NCBI GenBank assembly: GCA_016932895.1
Contig: JAFGCA010000229.1
Span: 1-10,915 of the forward strand
Source of the DNA: Sedimentisphaerales bacterium
GTDB taxonomy: Bacteria; Planctomycetota; Phycisphaerae; Sedimentisphaerales; SG8-4
DNA length: 10,915 nucleotides
Direction of reading: 5' to 3'
Numbering within the stretch: the stretch's first letter is position 1; each line of letters starts with the position of its first letter. This document shows, piece after piece, positions 1 through 7,383 of the stretch. The notes below the pieces were generated by a model, which did not search any database, was not told where the DNA came from, and saw nothing but the letters and a program-made list of their open reading frames with translations. A program made the position numbers and the translations under genes.

Positions 1-771
1 ATCGCCGAGATCATGTACGTCGATTTCGTCACCATCGCGATGGACCAGTTGGTCCACGTCGGCGCCTACAACCGCTACATGTTCGGCGGCAAGGCCAAGG
101 TGCCGATGGTCCTGCGAACCGAGGGCGGCGTCGGACGCTGCATCGCCGCCCACCACTCCGAATCGCTCGAAGCCTGGCTGATGCACGCACCGGGACTCTA
201 CGTGGTGATGCCCTCGACTCCGTACGATGCCAAAGGACTGCTCAAGGCGGCCATCCGCAGCGACAACCCGGTCGTCTTCATCGAGCACAAAGCCACCTAC
301 GGTCAGGTAGGCCCGGTTCCGGAAGGGGAGTACATCATCCCGCTTGGCGTGGCCGACATCAAACGGCCGGGCAACGACGCCACGATCGTCAGCTACAGCC
401 GCATGGCCATGCGAACCCTGGAAGCGGCCAAGGTGCTGGCGGAAAACGACGGCATCGACGCCGAGGTCATCGACGTCCGCACCCTCAAACCGCTCGACAT
501 GAAAACGATTGCCGAGTCCGTGCGCAAGACCGGCCGGCTCATCACCGTCAGCGAAGGCTTCTGCTGGTGTGGGGCCGGACGCGAAATCGCCGGGCAGTTC
601 ATGGAATACGAGTTCGAGGACGGCTCACGCGGATTCGACTATCTCGACGGCCGACCCGTCAATCTCGCGGCCGCCGACGCTCCGCCGCCCATGAGCGAAC
701 CCCTGGAAGACGCCAGCATACCCAGCGTCGAGCAGATCGCCGAGGCCGTGCGCGGCTCGGTTAACGGATGA
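1..771 (+). CDS. 2-oxoacid dehydrogenase E1 component, beta subunit (5'-truncated)
   Basis: This is the beta subunit of a thiamine-diphosphate-dependent 2-oxoacid dehydrogenase (pyruvate, acetoin or branched-chain type), which with E1 alpha decarboxylates the 2-oxoacid and acylates the lipoyl group of E2 in the cytoplasm. The reading frame is already open at base 1, so the 5' end is missing. About 256 residues remain of the usual 320-330. Diagnostic stretches are AEIMYVDFVTIAMDQLVH at the very start, HHSESLEAWLMHAPGL, MPSTPYDAKGLLKAAIRSDN and the C-terminal transketolase-type segment EVIDVRTLKPLD. The ATG at 13 is internal to the family alignment and is not the true start. The stop at 769-771 lies 43 bases before the E2 gene, which fits an E1-E2 operon. 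The family is secure; the preferred substrate cannot be read from this fragment, although the wording is close to PdhB/AcoB-type subunits. Confidence 0.93.
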   Translation: MAEIMYVDFVTIAMDQLVHVGAYNRYMFGGKAKVPMVLRTEGGVGRCIAAHHSESLEAWLMHAPGLYVVMPSTPYDAKGLLKAAIRSDNPVVFIEHKATYGQVGPVPEGEYIIPLGVADIKRPGNDATIVSYSRMAMRTLEAAKVLAENDGIDAEVIDVRTLKPLDMKTIAESVRKTGRLITVSEGFCWCGAGREIAGQFMEYEFEDGSRGFDYLDGRPVNLAAADAPPPMSEPLEDASIPSVEQIAEAVRGSVNG

Positions 772-814
772 GAGGACATTCACAATTGCCCCAATGAGAA
801 TGAGGATTCCATAA

Positions 815-2071
815 ATGGCGAAAGAAGTCAAACTCCCACAGCTTGGTCAGACCATGGAGGAAGGCACCGTCGTCAACTGCCTGGTGAAGGTGGGCGACGA
901 GGTCAAGAAAGGTGATGTGATCTTCGAGATCGAGACCGACAAAGCCACGCTGGAGATGGAATCTCCGGGCGACGGCTTCGTGAAGCATATCCTGGCCGAG
1001 ATCGACCAGACGCTGCTCGTCGGCGAGGTCATGATGGTGCTCGGCGAGAAAGATGAAGACGTGCCGCAGAGTTTCGTCGACGCGCTGAAGGGCGGCGCCC
1101 CCGCACCGGCAGCCACGGAAACAGCTCCGGCGGCAGCGCCGGCGCCGGAACCGGCAAAGGCCGAACCCGAGCCCGCCAAGCCGGCGGGACGGATCAAGGC
1201 CTCGCCCCGGGCAAAGAAGCTGGCCAAGGAATTAGGCGTGGACCTGGCGATGATCGCAGGCACGGGCCCGGCCGGCAAGATCACGGAGGCGGACATCCGC
1301 CAGGCCGCCGAAGGCCAGCCCGCCGCCCCGGCTCGACCCGCCGCCACCCCCGAAACGTCCATGACCCCGGCGCCCGAGATCAAGCTCGGCAGCACCGTCC
1401 GCGTGAACCGCCTTCAGCGCATCACCGCCGAGCGCATGCTCAAGTCCAAGCAGGAAATCCCCTGCTTCTACCTCACCGTCCGCGTGGACATGACGGACCT
1501 GGTCGCCTTCCGGGCGAAGATGAACGAGGCAGGCGACGTGAAGGTCGCGTTCAACGACTTCATCATGAAGGCCGTGGCGATAGGCTTGGAGAAATTCCCG
1601 CTCATGACCGGCCAGCTCGCCGGCGAGACCATCAAGCTGGCGGACGCCGTGCACGTCGGCCTGGCCATCTCCGTTACTGACGGCCTCGTGGCCCCGCTCG
1701 TCAAGGACGTCAACAAGAAAGATATCAAGCAGGTAGCCCGCGACAGCCAGGCCCTGATCGAACGAGCCCGCAACGACAAGCTGGATCTGTCCGATCTCGA
1801 GGGCGGCTGCATCACCGTCAGCAACCTGGGCGCCTTCGGCATCGAGTCGTTCATCCCGATCGTCGTGCCGGGCCAGTGCAGCATCCTGGGGATCGGGCAA
1901 ATCGCCGAGACCTGCGTCCCGGACAACGGCAGCATCCTCGTCCGAAAGCTCATGAACATGACGCTGTCGGTGGACCACAAGGTCGCCAACGGCGCCTACG
2001 CCGCCCAGTTCCTCGATTTCGTCAAGAAAATGTTGGAGGACCCCTCCGGCTTCGCCAAGTGTAAAGCGTAA
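815..2071 (+). CDS. 2-oxoacid dehydrogenase complex E2 (dihydrolipoamide acyltransferase)
   Basis: This is the 418-aa core acyltransferase of a 2-oxoacid dehydrogenase complex. It moves the acyl group from E1 to CoA on a swinging lipoyl arm. Residues 1-80 form a single lipoyl domain, with the lipoyl lysine K43 in ETDKATLEME. Residues 90-125 are an Ala/Pro/Glu-rich flexible linker. Residues 126-164 (KASPRAKKLAKELGVDL through GTGPAGKITEADI) are the peripheral subunit-binding domain, and a second Ala/Pro linker follows. Residues 190-418 are the CAT-like catalytic domain, with SNLGAFGIESFIPIV and the active-site region SVDHKVANGA. The usual motif there is DHRxxDG. The catalytic His is kept (H388), but the Asp is Asn (N392) and the Arg is Lys (K389). 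TGAGGA at 801-806, eight bases before the ATG, supports this start. The gene follows E1 beta closely and precedes the isomerase gene. Substrate (pyruvate, acetoin or branched-chain) is undetermined. Confidence 0.95.
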   Translation: MAKEVKLPQLGQTMEEGTVVNCLVKVGDEVKKGDVIFEIETDKATLEMESPGDGFVKHILAEIDQTLLVGEVMMVLGEKDEDVPQSFVDALKGGAPAPAATETAPAAAPAPEPAKAEPEPAKPAGRIKASPRAKKLAKELGVDLAMIAGTGPAGKITEADIRQAAEGQPAAPARPAATPETSMTPAPEIKLGSTVRVNRLQRITAERMLKSKQEIPCFYLTVRVDMTDLVAFRAKMNEAGDVKVAFNDFIMKAVAIGLEKFPLMTGQLAGETIKLADAVHVGLAISVTDGLVAPLVKDVNKKDIKQVARDSQALIERARNDKLDLSDLEGGCITVSNLGAFGIESFIPIVVPGQCSILGIGQIAETCVPDNGSILVRKLMNMTLSVDHKVANGAYAAQFLDFVKKMLEDPSGFAKCKA

Positions 2072-2143
2072 AACGTACGCCGTATTGCGAGTCGCCGATT
2101 GTGCCTCAACTTCGTAAGCCGAGACCCACAATCTTACTCGCGT

Positions 2144-2152
2144 AGGAAGGAG
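2144..2152 (+). promoter_or_regulatory. Shine-Dalgarno deciding the start of the isomerase gene
   Basis: AGGAAGGAG ends eight bases before the ATG at 2161. An in-frame GTG at 2152 overlaps the last base of this site and would leave no spacing, so translation should begin at 2161. The 89 bases between the E2 stop and this start hold no terminator-like hairpin with a T-run, which fits co-transcription with E1 beta and E2. Confidence 0.7.
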
Positions 2153-2160
2153 TGCCCGAG

Positions 2161-3888
2161 ATGGCAAAAAAAGTGGAAGCCACAAAACTGCCGAACATCA
2201 GAAAAGCCACGCCGAAGGTGCCGGTCATCGGTGTGTTCGCCACCGGCGATCCCCGCATCGACGAGGAGAGCCGCACGCGGTGCCAGAACATCGTCCGGAT
2301 GGCGGCCGAGACCATCAGCGGCGCCGTGGTTTTGCCGGACAAGACGTTAGTGCCCGTCGTCTATTCGACGGTACTGGTCGATGGCGAAGCGCAGGCGGAC
2401 ATCGTGGCGCAACAGTTCCGCAAGGCAGGCGTGGATATCCTGGTCTGCGTGCCGGACACGTGGGCATTCCCGCAGTTGACGGCGATTTCGCTTCTCCAGC
2501 AATTCCCCGCAAACACACCGCTCAATATCACCTGCGGCAACAGCGGCCCAAAACCGGGCGTCGTCTACGCCCACGCCCTGAACGGCGCGTTGGCGCAATA
2601 CGGCCGCATGGCTGCGCTGAACGTGGGGACCTGGCCCGACACCGGGCTGGAGCCGAAGATGACCGAGAAAACGGCGCAGAGCCTGATCGACTGGTGCTAT
2701 GCCGCCGTGACCACCGTGGCCCTGCGAGGCCGGCGCGTCGTGATCTTCGGGCACGATTCGATGGGAATGGAAACCGCCCTGGCCCATATCCTCCCCACGC
2801 GAAACACCTTCGGCCTGGAAATCACCCGCCTCGATATGAAGCTGCTGGCCGACATGCTCAGCAAAAAGGCCTACAAGGAGAAAGAGCTCAAGGACCTGCG
2901 CGGCTGGATCAACCGCTACGTGGGCAAGCGCCTGGAGCTGCGCACCGACGAAGACAGCGAACGCTTCGACACATCGCTGGCGATGTACCTCATCGTCCGC
3001 GACATCATGGCCGACCTGAACGCCGTCGGCGGCGGCTTCATGAGCCAGCTCGAATGGGGCAGTGACACCCGCGGCCTGCCGCTGCCGGTGGCCGACGTCA
3101 TGGAGTCCTTCTTCAACAGCACCTTCGACCACACCGGCGGCAAGGCCCCCCAGCCCTACGCCACCGAAGCCGACGTGCAGGGGCTCCTGACCATGCTGTT
3201 CATGACTTACCTGAGCGGTGGAAACCCGCCGCTGTTCATGGACTTCCGCAAGGTCTGGGAGGCTTGGGAGATTCAAGCCCTGGCCGAAAAGCTCGGCCTC
3301 AAGAAGCTCGACAAGAAGGCTGACTGGTATGTCAAGGGCCTCGTCGACGGCAACAACTCCGGCAGCGCCGCCTTCGACTGGGCGGCCAAGCCCGGCGCCA
3401 CCGTCAAGCAGATCATGGACTGCGTTTCCATGCCGCTGGCCGACGCCGACTACTTCCCCGGAGGCGGCAACTCCGTCACCTTCATGACACCGCCCGAAAT
3501 CGACGGCATCGCCGCCCGCATGGCTTACAGCAGTACCACTGGGCTGTTCAGCCTGATCTGGGACCAGGCAAGCACAACCGAAGTGCCCGAGGAATTGGGA
3601 CAGGCGATGTGCAATCTGACCGACCCGTGCTGGCCGCATACGTTCGTCGTGCCCAAGTACGCCAGCATGCTCGAGTACAAGCAGTTCCCGCCGGCCAATC
3701 ACTTCCACATGACGTGGAATCTGCCGGTGGCCCGCTTGCAGCACTGGATGGACATGGCCGGTGTGCTGAGCGTCACCCCCTGGGCGGCCCGACCGGCGTT
3801 CGTCGAGGGCGTGGACCGGACCGAACCGCTCATCCACCTCATCAACGGTGGCCAGGACGCCTACAAAACGCTGATCGCCAAACGTTGA
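2161..3888 (+). CDS. L-fucose isomerase family protein (aldose-ketose isomerase)
   Basis: This is a 575-aa cytoplasmic protein of the L-fucose/D-arabinose isomerase family, whose members interconvert an aldose and its ketose using Mn2+. Its length is close to that of E. coli FucI (591 aa). Family landmarks are FGHDSMGMETALAH (about 196-209), FNSTFDHTGG, YATEADVQG, LFMDFRKVW, GLVDGNNSGSAAFDW, YFPGGGNSVTFMTP, NLTDPCWPHTF and PPANHFHMTWN. Aligning these by eye with E. coli FucI puts the metal and catalytic residues E337, D361 and H528 at E336, D361 and H514 here, so the active site looks intact. Much of the rest is divergent, so the sugar could be L-fucose, D-arabinose or something else. The start at 2161 was chosen over GTG 2152 because of the ribosome-binding site. 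It is the third gene of the E1 beta-E2 run, and a terminator follows within 30 bases. No fucose kinase, aldolase or transporter gene is nearby. Confidence 0.88.
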   Translation: MAKKVEATKLPNIRKATPKVPVIGVFATGDPRIDEESRTRCQNIVRMAAETISGAVVLPDKTLVPVVYSTVLVDGEAQADIVAQQFRKAGVDILVCVPDTWAFPQLTAISLLQQFPANTPLNITCGNSGPKPGVVYAHALNGALAQYGRMAALNVGTWPDTGLEPKMTEKTAQSLIDWCYAAVTTVALRGRRVVIFGHDSMGMETALAHILPTRNTFGLEITRLDMKLLADMLSKKAYKEKELKDLRGWINRYVGKRLELRTDEDSERFDTSLAMYLIVRDIMADLNAVGGGFMSQLEWGSDTRGLPLPVADVMESFFNSTFDHTGGKAPQPYATEADVQGLLTMLFMTYLSGGNPPLFMDFRKVWEAWEIQALAEKLGLKKLDKKADWYVKGLVDGNNSGSAAFDWAAKPGATVKQIMDCVSMPLADADYFPGGGNSVTFMTPPEIDGIAARMAYSSTTGLFSLIWDQASTTEVPEELGQAMCNLTDPCWPHTFVVPKYASMLEYKQFPPANHFHMTWNLPVARLQHWMDMAGVLSVTPWAARPAFVEGVDRTEPLIHLINGGQDAYKTLIAKR

Positions 3889-3914
3889 TCCTGACACAAT
3901 CCCCAAAGAACCGA

Positions 3915-3946
3915 ACGGGCCGTCTCCATGGCGGCCCGTCTTTTTT
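3915..3946 (+). terminator. Rho-independent terminator of the E1-E2-isomerase run
   Basis: An 8-bp perfect GC-rich stem, ACGGGCCG (3915-3922) against CGGCCCGT (3932-3939), has a 9-base loop and is followed by C and six T (3941-3946). It begins 27 bases after the isomerase stop, which marks the end of the + strand transcript. Read from the opposite strand, the stem is followed by TTCGGTTCTTT, a poor T-run, so it is a weaker terminator for the convergent glycosidase-like gene whose stop lies at 3996. Confidence 0.9.
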
Positions 3947-3995
3947 GCGCTGCCCGCGAGCACGCGCCGCCGAGCCCTCCTGCCGGGAACCGCCT

Positions 3996-5666
3996 TCACC
4001 GCCCTGCCACGAGGTCACCGAACGGACCCAGCAGTTCGTATTTGTTTTGCCACGTCGTATACATGATCCCGATCGCCTTCGGCGTTTCGTCCAGCACGTC
4101 AAGCCAGCCCCGCGGGTTCTCCAGCGTGTCGCCGTCGTAGTACGCGCCCGCCAGTGTCCGGAAGCCCTGGGACGAGAAAAAACCGAGGCTTTCGTTTCGC
4201 TTGCGGTAATACCAGCAAACAACGATCAGGTCTTTTGGGACATGCTTCCACGATCCCGTGAAGTCGCCCTCGACAAGATAGTAGTCATCGTGGGCGTTGT
4301 GATTCGGATCGAGCATGTCCGACCAGATCAGCACCTCGGCGTCCGGGTTGGCGCGGCGAATGGCGCGCACCTGCTTCGTGATGCAATCGCCGAGAATCTG
4401 CGCCATGGACAGGCCGCGACGCTTGCAGGCTTGGCACGCACCGCCCGCTCGAATCTCGTCCATGCTCAGCAAATACTTCGAAGGCCCCAGATGCTTGTGG
4501 ATCAGCCCGGCCTGTCGCTTCCAGACCTCCTCGATCTGCGGCTCGGACATGCACACCGTGACCTGGCCCCGGTTGACACCCATGCCATGGTAATAATCCA
4601 CGACAAGCCGCTCTCCTTCCTTGATTCGGCTGCCGGCCGGTAGCTCGATGGTCGGCGGCTCGTGATCGAACTGGAAATTGAGCCGCCGGTCTTCAATGCG
4701 CGCGAAGTCCTTGCCTTCTTCATAGACTCGGCCGCTCTCGGCGCCGCACACGGTCACAGGCGTCCCCGGCCGGCGCAGCACGTTCAACAAGGCCACCTCT
4801 TCGATGTTGAAATCATCGATCCAGAACCGCCCCGCCTTGCCGCCCCAAACACCGGCGTAGATCCTCACCTTCTCGTATTCGAGGCTGTTGAAACCCATCA
4901 CGACACGCCGCCAGTCGCTCGTGGAGGGGACGCGGGGATCGTACGGAGCCAGATTGCGTCCCTCTTCAGTCAAGACCTGCACGTGAAACGAGCCCTCGGG
5001 CGCAAGCTCCTGCGTCTTCACCCAGCAACTCAGCCGGTAGCAGCGCTGCGGCTGGACCGCCACCTCCTGCATGATGCGGGCGTGCCCGTGCTCGTAGCGA
5101 CCGAAGTTCTCGAACCGCAACGAAGCTCGCCCCGACCGGTAGACGTTGGTGTCCACGAAAGACACGTCTCCCGGCTTGTCGTGGAAGCGGTAGGCCCGGA
5201 GCCGATGCCCCTGGTATTCTTCGCATCCCGCGTTGGCGATTTCGACCGGCCGGGCCGGTGCCGGGACCGCCCGGCGGCCTCGCACTACGAACGCCGCTCC
5301 CTTGACGGGAATGCCGGCCGCGAGGTTGCGGTCGTAGCCGAGCACCGAGCCGCCGTACCCGACGCTGAACACGTTGGGAACGATCTCGATGCCGTGCCGC
5401 CGGCACGTCTCTTTGATCCTGCCCAAGCGCTCGAAGTAGTCCGGCGGCTGCCGATCCAGACGATCCAGTCCGGCCGAGAGCACCATGCCGTTCAATCCGT
5501 GCGCCGCCGCCGTCTCCACGATGCGCTCGATGTCAGCAACGTCCTTGTCTGCCCGCAGCGAACGCGAGACAAAGACCCAGCGACAGGAATACTCCTTCGC
5601 CTGACACAATGGCACAAACCAGGCCGCAAGCAAAATCAAAGTGAGATACCTGAGTGTTCGGACCAT
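3996..5666 (-). CDS. Secreted GH20-like TIM-barrel glycosidase-like protein with carbohydrate-binding insert
   Basis: This is a 556-aa predicted exported protein, probably acting on glycans, with unknown substrate. The N-terminus MVRTLRYLTLILLAAWFVPL followed by CQAK is a classic signal peptide with likely cleavage after A23. Residues 29-130 look like the first strands of a TIM barrel (IERIVETAAAHGLNGMVLSA; RHGIEIVPNVFSVG). Residues 140-295 look like a jelly-roll carbohydrate-binding module of CBM4/9 style (SGRASLRFENFG, CYRLSCWVKTQEL, GRFWIDDFNIEEV). The barrel then resumes, with SKYLLSMDEIR at 397-406. The D403-E404 pair resembles the catalytic Asp-Glu pair of GH20. Later landmarks are EVLIWSDMLDP and IGIMYTTWQNKYELLGPFGD. 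Start 5666 was chosen because AGGAG at 5678-5674 sits seven bases upstream and the signal peptide then begins at residue 1; an upstream ATG at 5813 would bury the signal peptide. It is convergent with the isomerase gene and divergent from the amidohydrolase gene. GH20 membership is inferred from fold and motif resemblance only. Confidence 0.78.
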   Translation of the reverse strand: MVRTLRYLTLILLAAWFVPLCQAKEYSCRWVFVSRSLRADKDVADIERIVETAAAHGLNGMVLSAGLDRLDRQPPDYFERLGRIKETCRRHGIEIVPNVFSVGYGGSVLGYDRNLAAGIPVKGAAFVVRGRRAVPAPARPVEIANAGCEEYQGHRLRAYRFHDKPGDVSFVDTNVYRSGRASLRFENFGRYEHGHARIMQEVAVQPQRCYRLSCWVKTQELAPEGSFHVQVLTEEGRNLAPYDPRVPSTSDWRRVVMGFNSLEYEKVRIYAGVWGGKAGRFWIDDFNIEEVALLNVLRRPGTPVTVCGAESGRVYEEGKDFARIEDRRLNFQFDHEPPTIELPAGSRIKEGERLVVDYYHGMGVNRGQVTVCMSEPQIEEVWKRQAGLIHKHLGPSKYLLSMDEIRAGGACQACKRRGLSMAQILGDCITKQVRAIRRANPDAEVLIWSDMLDPNHNAHDDYYLVEGDFTGSWKHVPKDLIVVCWYYRKRNESLGFFSSQGFRTLAGAYYDGDTLENPRGWLDVLDETPKAIGIMYTTWQNKYELLGPFGDLVAGR

Positions 5667-6083
5667 GGGCGGGCTCCTGTAAAACTGAACGCTCGTTGAT
5701 TTCATTGCGTACAAACCGACCGCAGGATACCACGCCGACGGCGCGTCTGCCAGAGGCAACAAATCGCACCGGCAACCAATGCCGCACAAGGCACAATGAG
5801 ATCCTGTCATCAATCCGCTTAAGCCGCGTCCCCGCAGATATTCAGGAAGCAGCGTGACACTTGTGATGTAGAAGACGCCCGCCCCCTTAGACTCGGCCCA
5901 AGCGCGGGGCGCGATACGGCGTACATCGCCTGTGAAAAGACTCTGGCACGCACGTGACAGCGTCAGGCGCCATGTCTGCTAATTTCGGAAGTGGCAAAAC
6001 GCCGCGGTTCTGTTAGGATGACGGATGATGACGGCACGGCACGCCGCTGTTCCTGAACTTGACGATGACTTGGGAGCAAGACC
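5667..6083. other. 417-base divergent intergenic region, no gene seen
   Basis: This stretch separates two divergent genes for exported proteins and should hold both promoters. No credible ORF with a ribosome-binding site was found. A small inverted repeat, CGGCA-N5-TGCCG, lies at 5770-5784. GCGCGTCTGCC at 5741-5751, and a 21-base segment starting at 5967, resemble sequence in the 9639-9775 gap. No convincing -35/-10 pair was seen for the - strand gene. A weak candidate for the + strand gene is listed separately. Confidence 0.6.
5991..6019 (+). promoter_or_regulatory. Weak sigma-70-like promoter candidate for the amidohydrolase gene
   Basis: GTGGCA (5991-5996) and TAGGAT (6014-6019) are separated by 17 bases, and each box matches the consensus at four of six positions. 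The predicted transcript start would lie about 57 bases before the ATG at 6084. The matches are weak enough to occur by chance. Confidence 0.25.
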
Positions 6084-7127
6084 ATGGAGCGATTGACGAG
6101 CATAATGCTGATTGTGGCGACTCTCGCAGCGGGGACGGCCCGCGGGATCGAGGGCAAGACCGCATATCCGGAGATCCCTCGCATCGACGTGCACACGCAT
6201 GCGGGCGGGGACTCGAAGGCCGTGGCGAACTATCTCGCGTTGCGCGAGCAATTGAAGGCAACGCACGGCGCGGATCTGGCGATGTGGGTCAATCTCGGGG
6301 GCGGGGACCACCCGATCACAGACCCGGCCGACGTGCTGGAGGCCTCGAAGGGACGAATGCTGTCGTGTATCAGTGACTATTCATCTCATGATGGGCTGTC
6401 ATACGTCCCTGCGGAGTTAGGACAGTGGGCCGGGAAGGGATTCGTCGGCTATAAGATCTGGGCCGGTCCGCCGGCGCGGCGGCTCAAACCGGGCCAGAAA
6501 GGCTTTCCGTATATCGACGATCCTGCCCACGAGCCCACGTTTGCCGCCGCCGAGCGCCTGGGGTTCCTGCTGGCTTCCATTCACATCGCCGATCCCTGCG
6601 GGCCCTGGGGCAAACGCACGAAATGGCTGCCCGACCCCGTCGAATACTGGCGCAATATCACCGCCTGGCGCAACGTGATGGAACGACACCCCAACTTGAA
6701 CGTCGTCTGCGCCCACGGCCTGTGGGCCGTCTGCCAGGATGCCCAGATCGATTACCTGCGGAACATGCTCGCGACGTTCCCCCGGATGAAGGTCGATCTG
6801 GCCGCGACCTTCCAGTACTTCGATCTCGTGACCTACGAGAACCTGCGCTCCTTCATGATCGAATACGCCGATCGCATTCTCTTCGGAACCGACATCGGCC
6901 GATGGGATAATCCCGCACGCACAGAAGGCTACGCGCAGCAATACTGGCGGGCCTTCCGCATCCTGGAGACGGACGAGACCGTCCCGGGCGGCTTCTTCAG
7001 CCGCAACGAGATCCGAGGCCTGGCCCTGCCCCGGGAGGTGCTGGCAAAAATCTACTACCAAAACGCCATGAAAACCTACCCCCGCGTCAAAGACCAACTC
7101 AACAAGCTCGGCTACGCCGTCGAGTGA
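6084..7127 (+). CDS. Exported amidohydrolase-family (TIM-barrel metal-dependent) hydrolase
   Basis: This is a 347-aa protein of the amidohydrolase superfamily (Amidohydro_2-like), whose members hydrolyse or decarboxylate small substrates at a mono- or binuclear metal site. Residues 1-21 (MERLTSIMLIVATLAAGTARG) are a signal peptide, so the mature enzyme should be periplasmic or otherwise exported. The expected ligand pattern is complete: D35-V-H37-T-H39 at the end of strand 1, K124 in GYKIWAG, H167 in ASIHIADP, H211 in VVCAHGLW, and D270 in LFGTDIGRWD at the last strand. GGGAG at 6072-6076, seven bases before the ATG, supports the start. The gene is divergent from the GH20-like gene and ends 256 bases before the leader ORF of the next gene. 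No T-run terminator follows it. The substrate is unknown. Lactonase-like or decarboxylase-like activities occur in this family, but nothing here picks one. Confidence 0.85.
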   Translation: MERLTSIMLIVATLAAGTARGIEGKTAYPEIPRIDVHTHAGGDSKAVANYLALREQLKATHGADLAMWVNLGGGDHPITDPADVLEASKGRMLSCISDYSSHDGLSYVPAELGQWAGKGFVGYKIWAGPPARRLKPGQKGFPYIDDPAHEPTFAAAERLGFLLASIHIADPCGPWGKRTKWLPDPVEYWRNITAWRNVMERHPNLNVVCAHGLWAVCQDAQIDYLRNMLATFPRMKVDLAATFQYFDLVTYENLRSFMIEYADRILFGTDIGRWDNPARTEGYAQQYWRAFRILETDETVPGGFFSRNEIRGLALPREVLAKIYYQNAMKTYPRVKDQLNKLGYAVE

Positions 7128-7185
7128 GGACACCGGGGCCATTATAGACAGTTTCACCCGTTATGTTGCACAAAACGCCGAGCGG

Positions 7186-7220
7186 GCCCGCCAGCTCACC
7201 ACAGGGCTGAAGTGGCGGGC
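7186..7220 (+). repeat. GC-rich hairpin downstream of the amidohydrolase gene
   Basis: GCCCGCCA (7186-7193) pairs perfectly with TGGCGGGC (7213-7220) around a 19-base loop. The loop can add a short AGC/GCT pairing. There is no T-run after it, so it is not a classical intrinsic terminator. It could stabilise the 3' end of the amidohydrolase message or act in factor-dependent termination. Confidence 0.45.
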
Positions 7221-7320
7221 GCAGGGCAGAATCGGCACTTTCAGAAAATCGCCGAGACTTGGGCGAAGCGCACTCTGCGTACCGGCGGCCTCTTCGCCTC
7301 TTGGAGCCCCCAATTTGGAC

Positions 7321-7349
7321 TTGACAACAAGACCAAATTAGGCTATATA
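7321..7349 (+). promoter_or_regulatory. Near-consensus sigma-70 promoter for the leader ORF and lyase gene
   Basis: TTGACA (7321-7326) is a perfect -35 box. A 17-base spacer follows and then TATATA (7344-7349), which matches the -10 consensus at five of six positions. Transcription should start near 7356, giving an untranslated leader of roughly 28 bases before the ATG of the 19-codon ORF at 7384. It is the best promoter match seen in the window. Confidence 0.75.
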
Positions 7350-7383
7350 GACCGTCGGTTAGGTGCCTCACGGAGGAGACCAC

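Larger units (their letters stand above)
7128..7383. other. Intergenic region upstream of the lyase leader, no gene seen
   Basis: This region lies between the amidohydrolase stop and the leader ORF. It contains a hairpin (7186-7220) and a strong promoter (7321-7349), both listed separately. The lyase reading frame stays open back to 7212, but that part crosses the promoter and has no ribosome-binding site, so it is read as non-coding. Confidence 0.6.

Noticed and set aside
2347..3999. 550-codon open frame on the - strand opposite the isomerase gene
   Set aside because: It mirrors a strongly recognisable + strand gene, its protein shows no family motifs, and it is a typical product of high GC at third codon positions.
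3609..4643. 344-codon + strand frame spanning the isomerase end, the terminator and the glycosidase-like gene
   Set aside because: It runs through a Rho-independent terminator and overlaps two real genes in other frames; no ribosome-binding site or motifs.
4662..5699. 345-codon + strand frame opposite the GH20-like gene
   Set aside because: The - strand frame has a signal peptide, a ribosome-binding site and domain motifs; the + frame has none.
5667..5813. 49-residue N-terminal extension of the GH20-like protein
   Set aside because: The signal peptide begins at the internal Met encoded at 5666, which has AGGAG seven bases upstream; the extension would hide it.
5944..5950. TGGCACG, resembling the -24 box of a sigma-54 promoter
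   Set aside because: The required -12 TTGC element is absent at the correct spacing (CACGTGAC follows).
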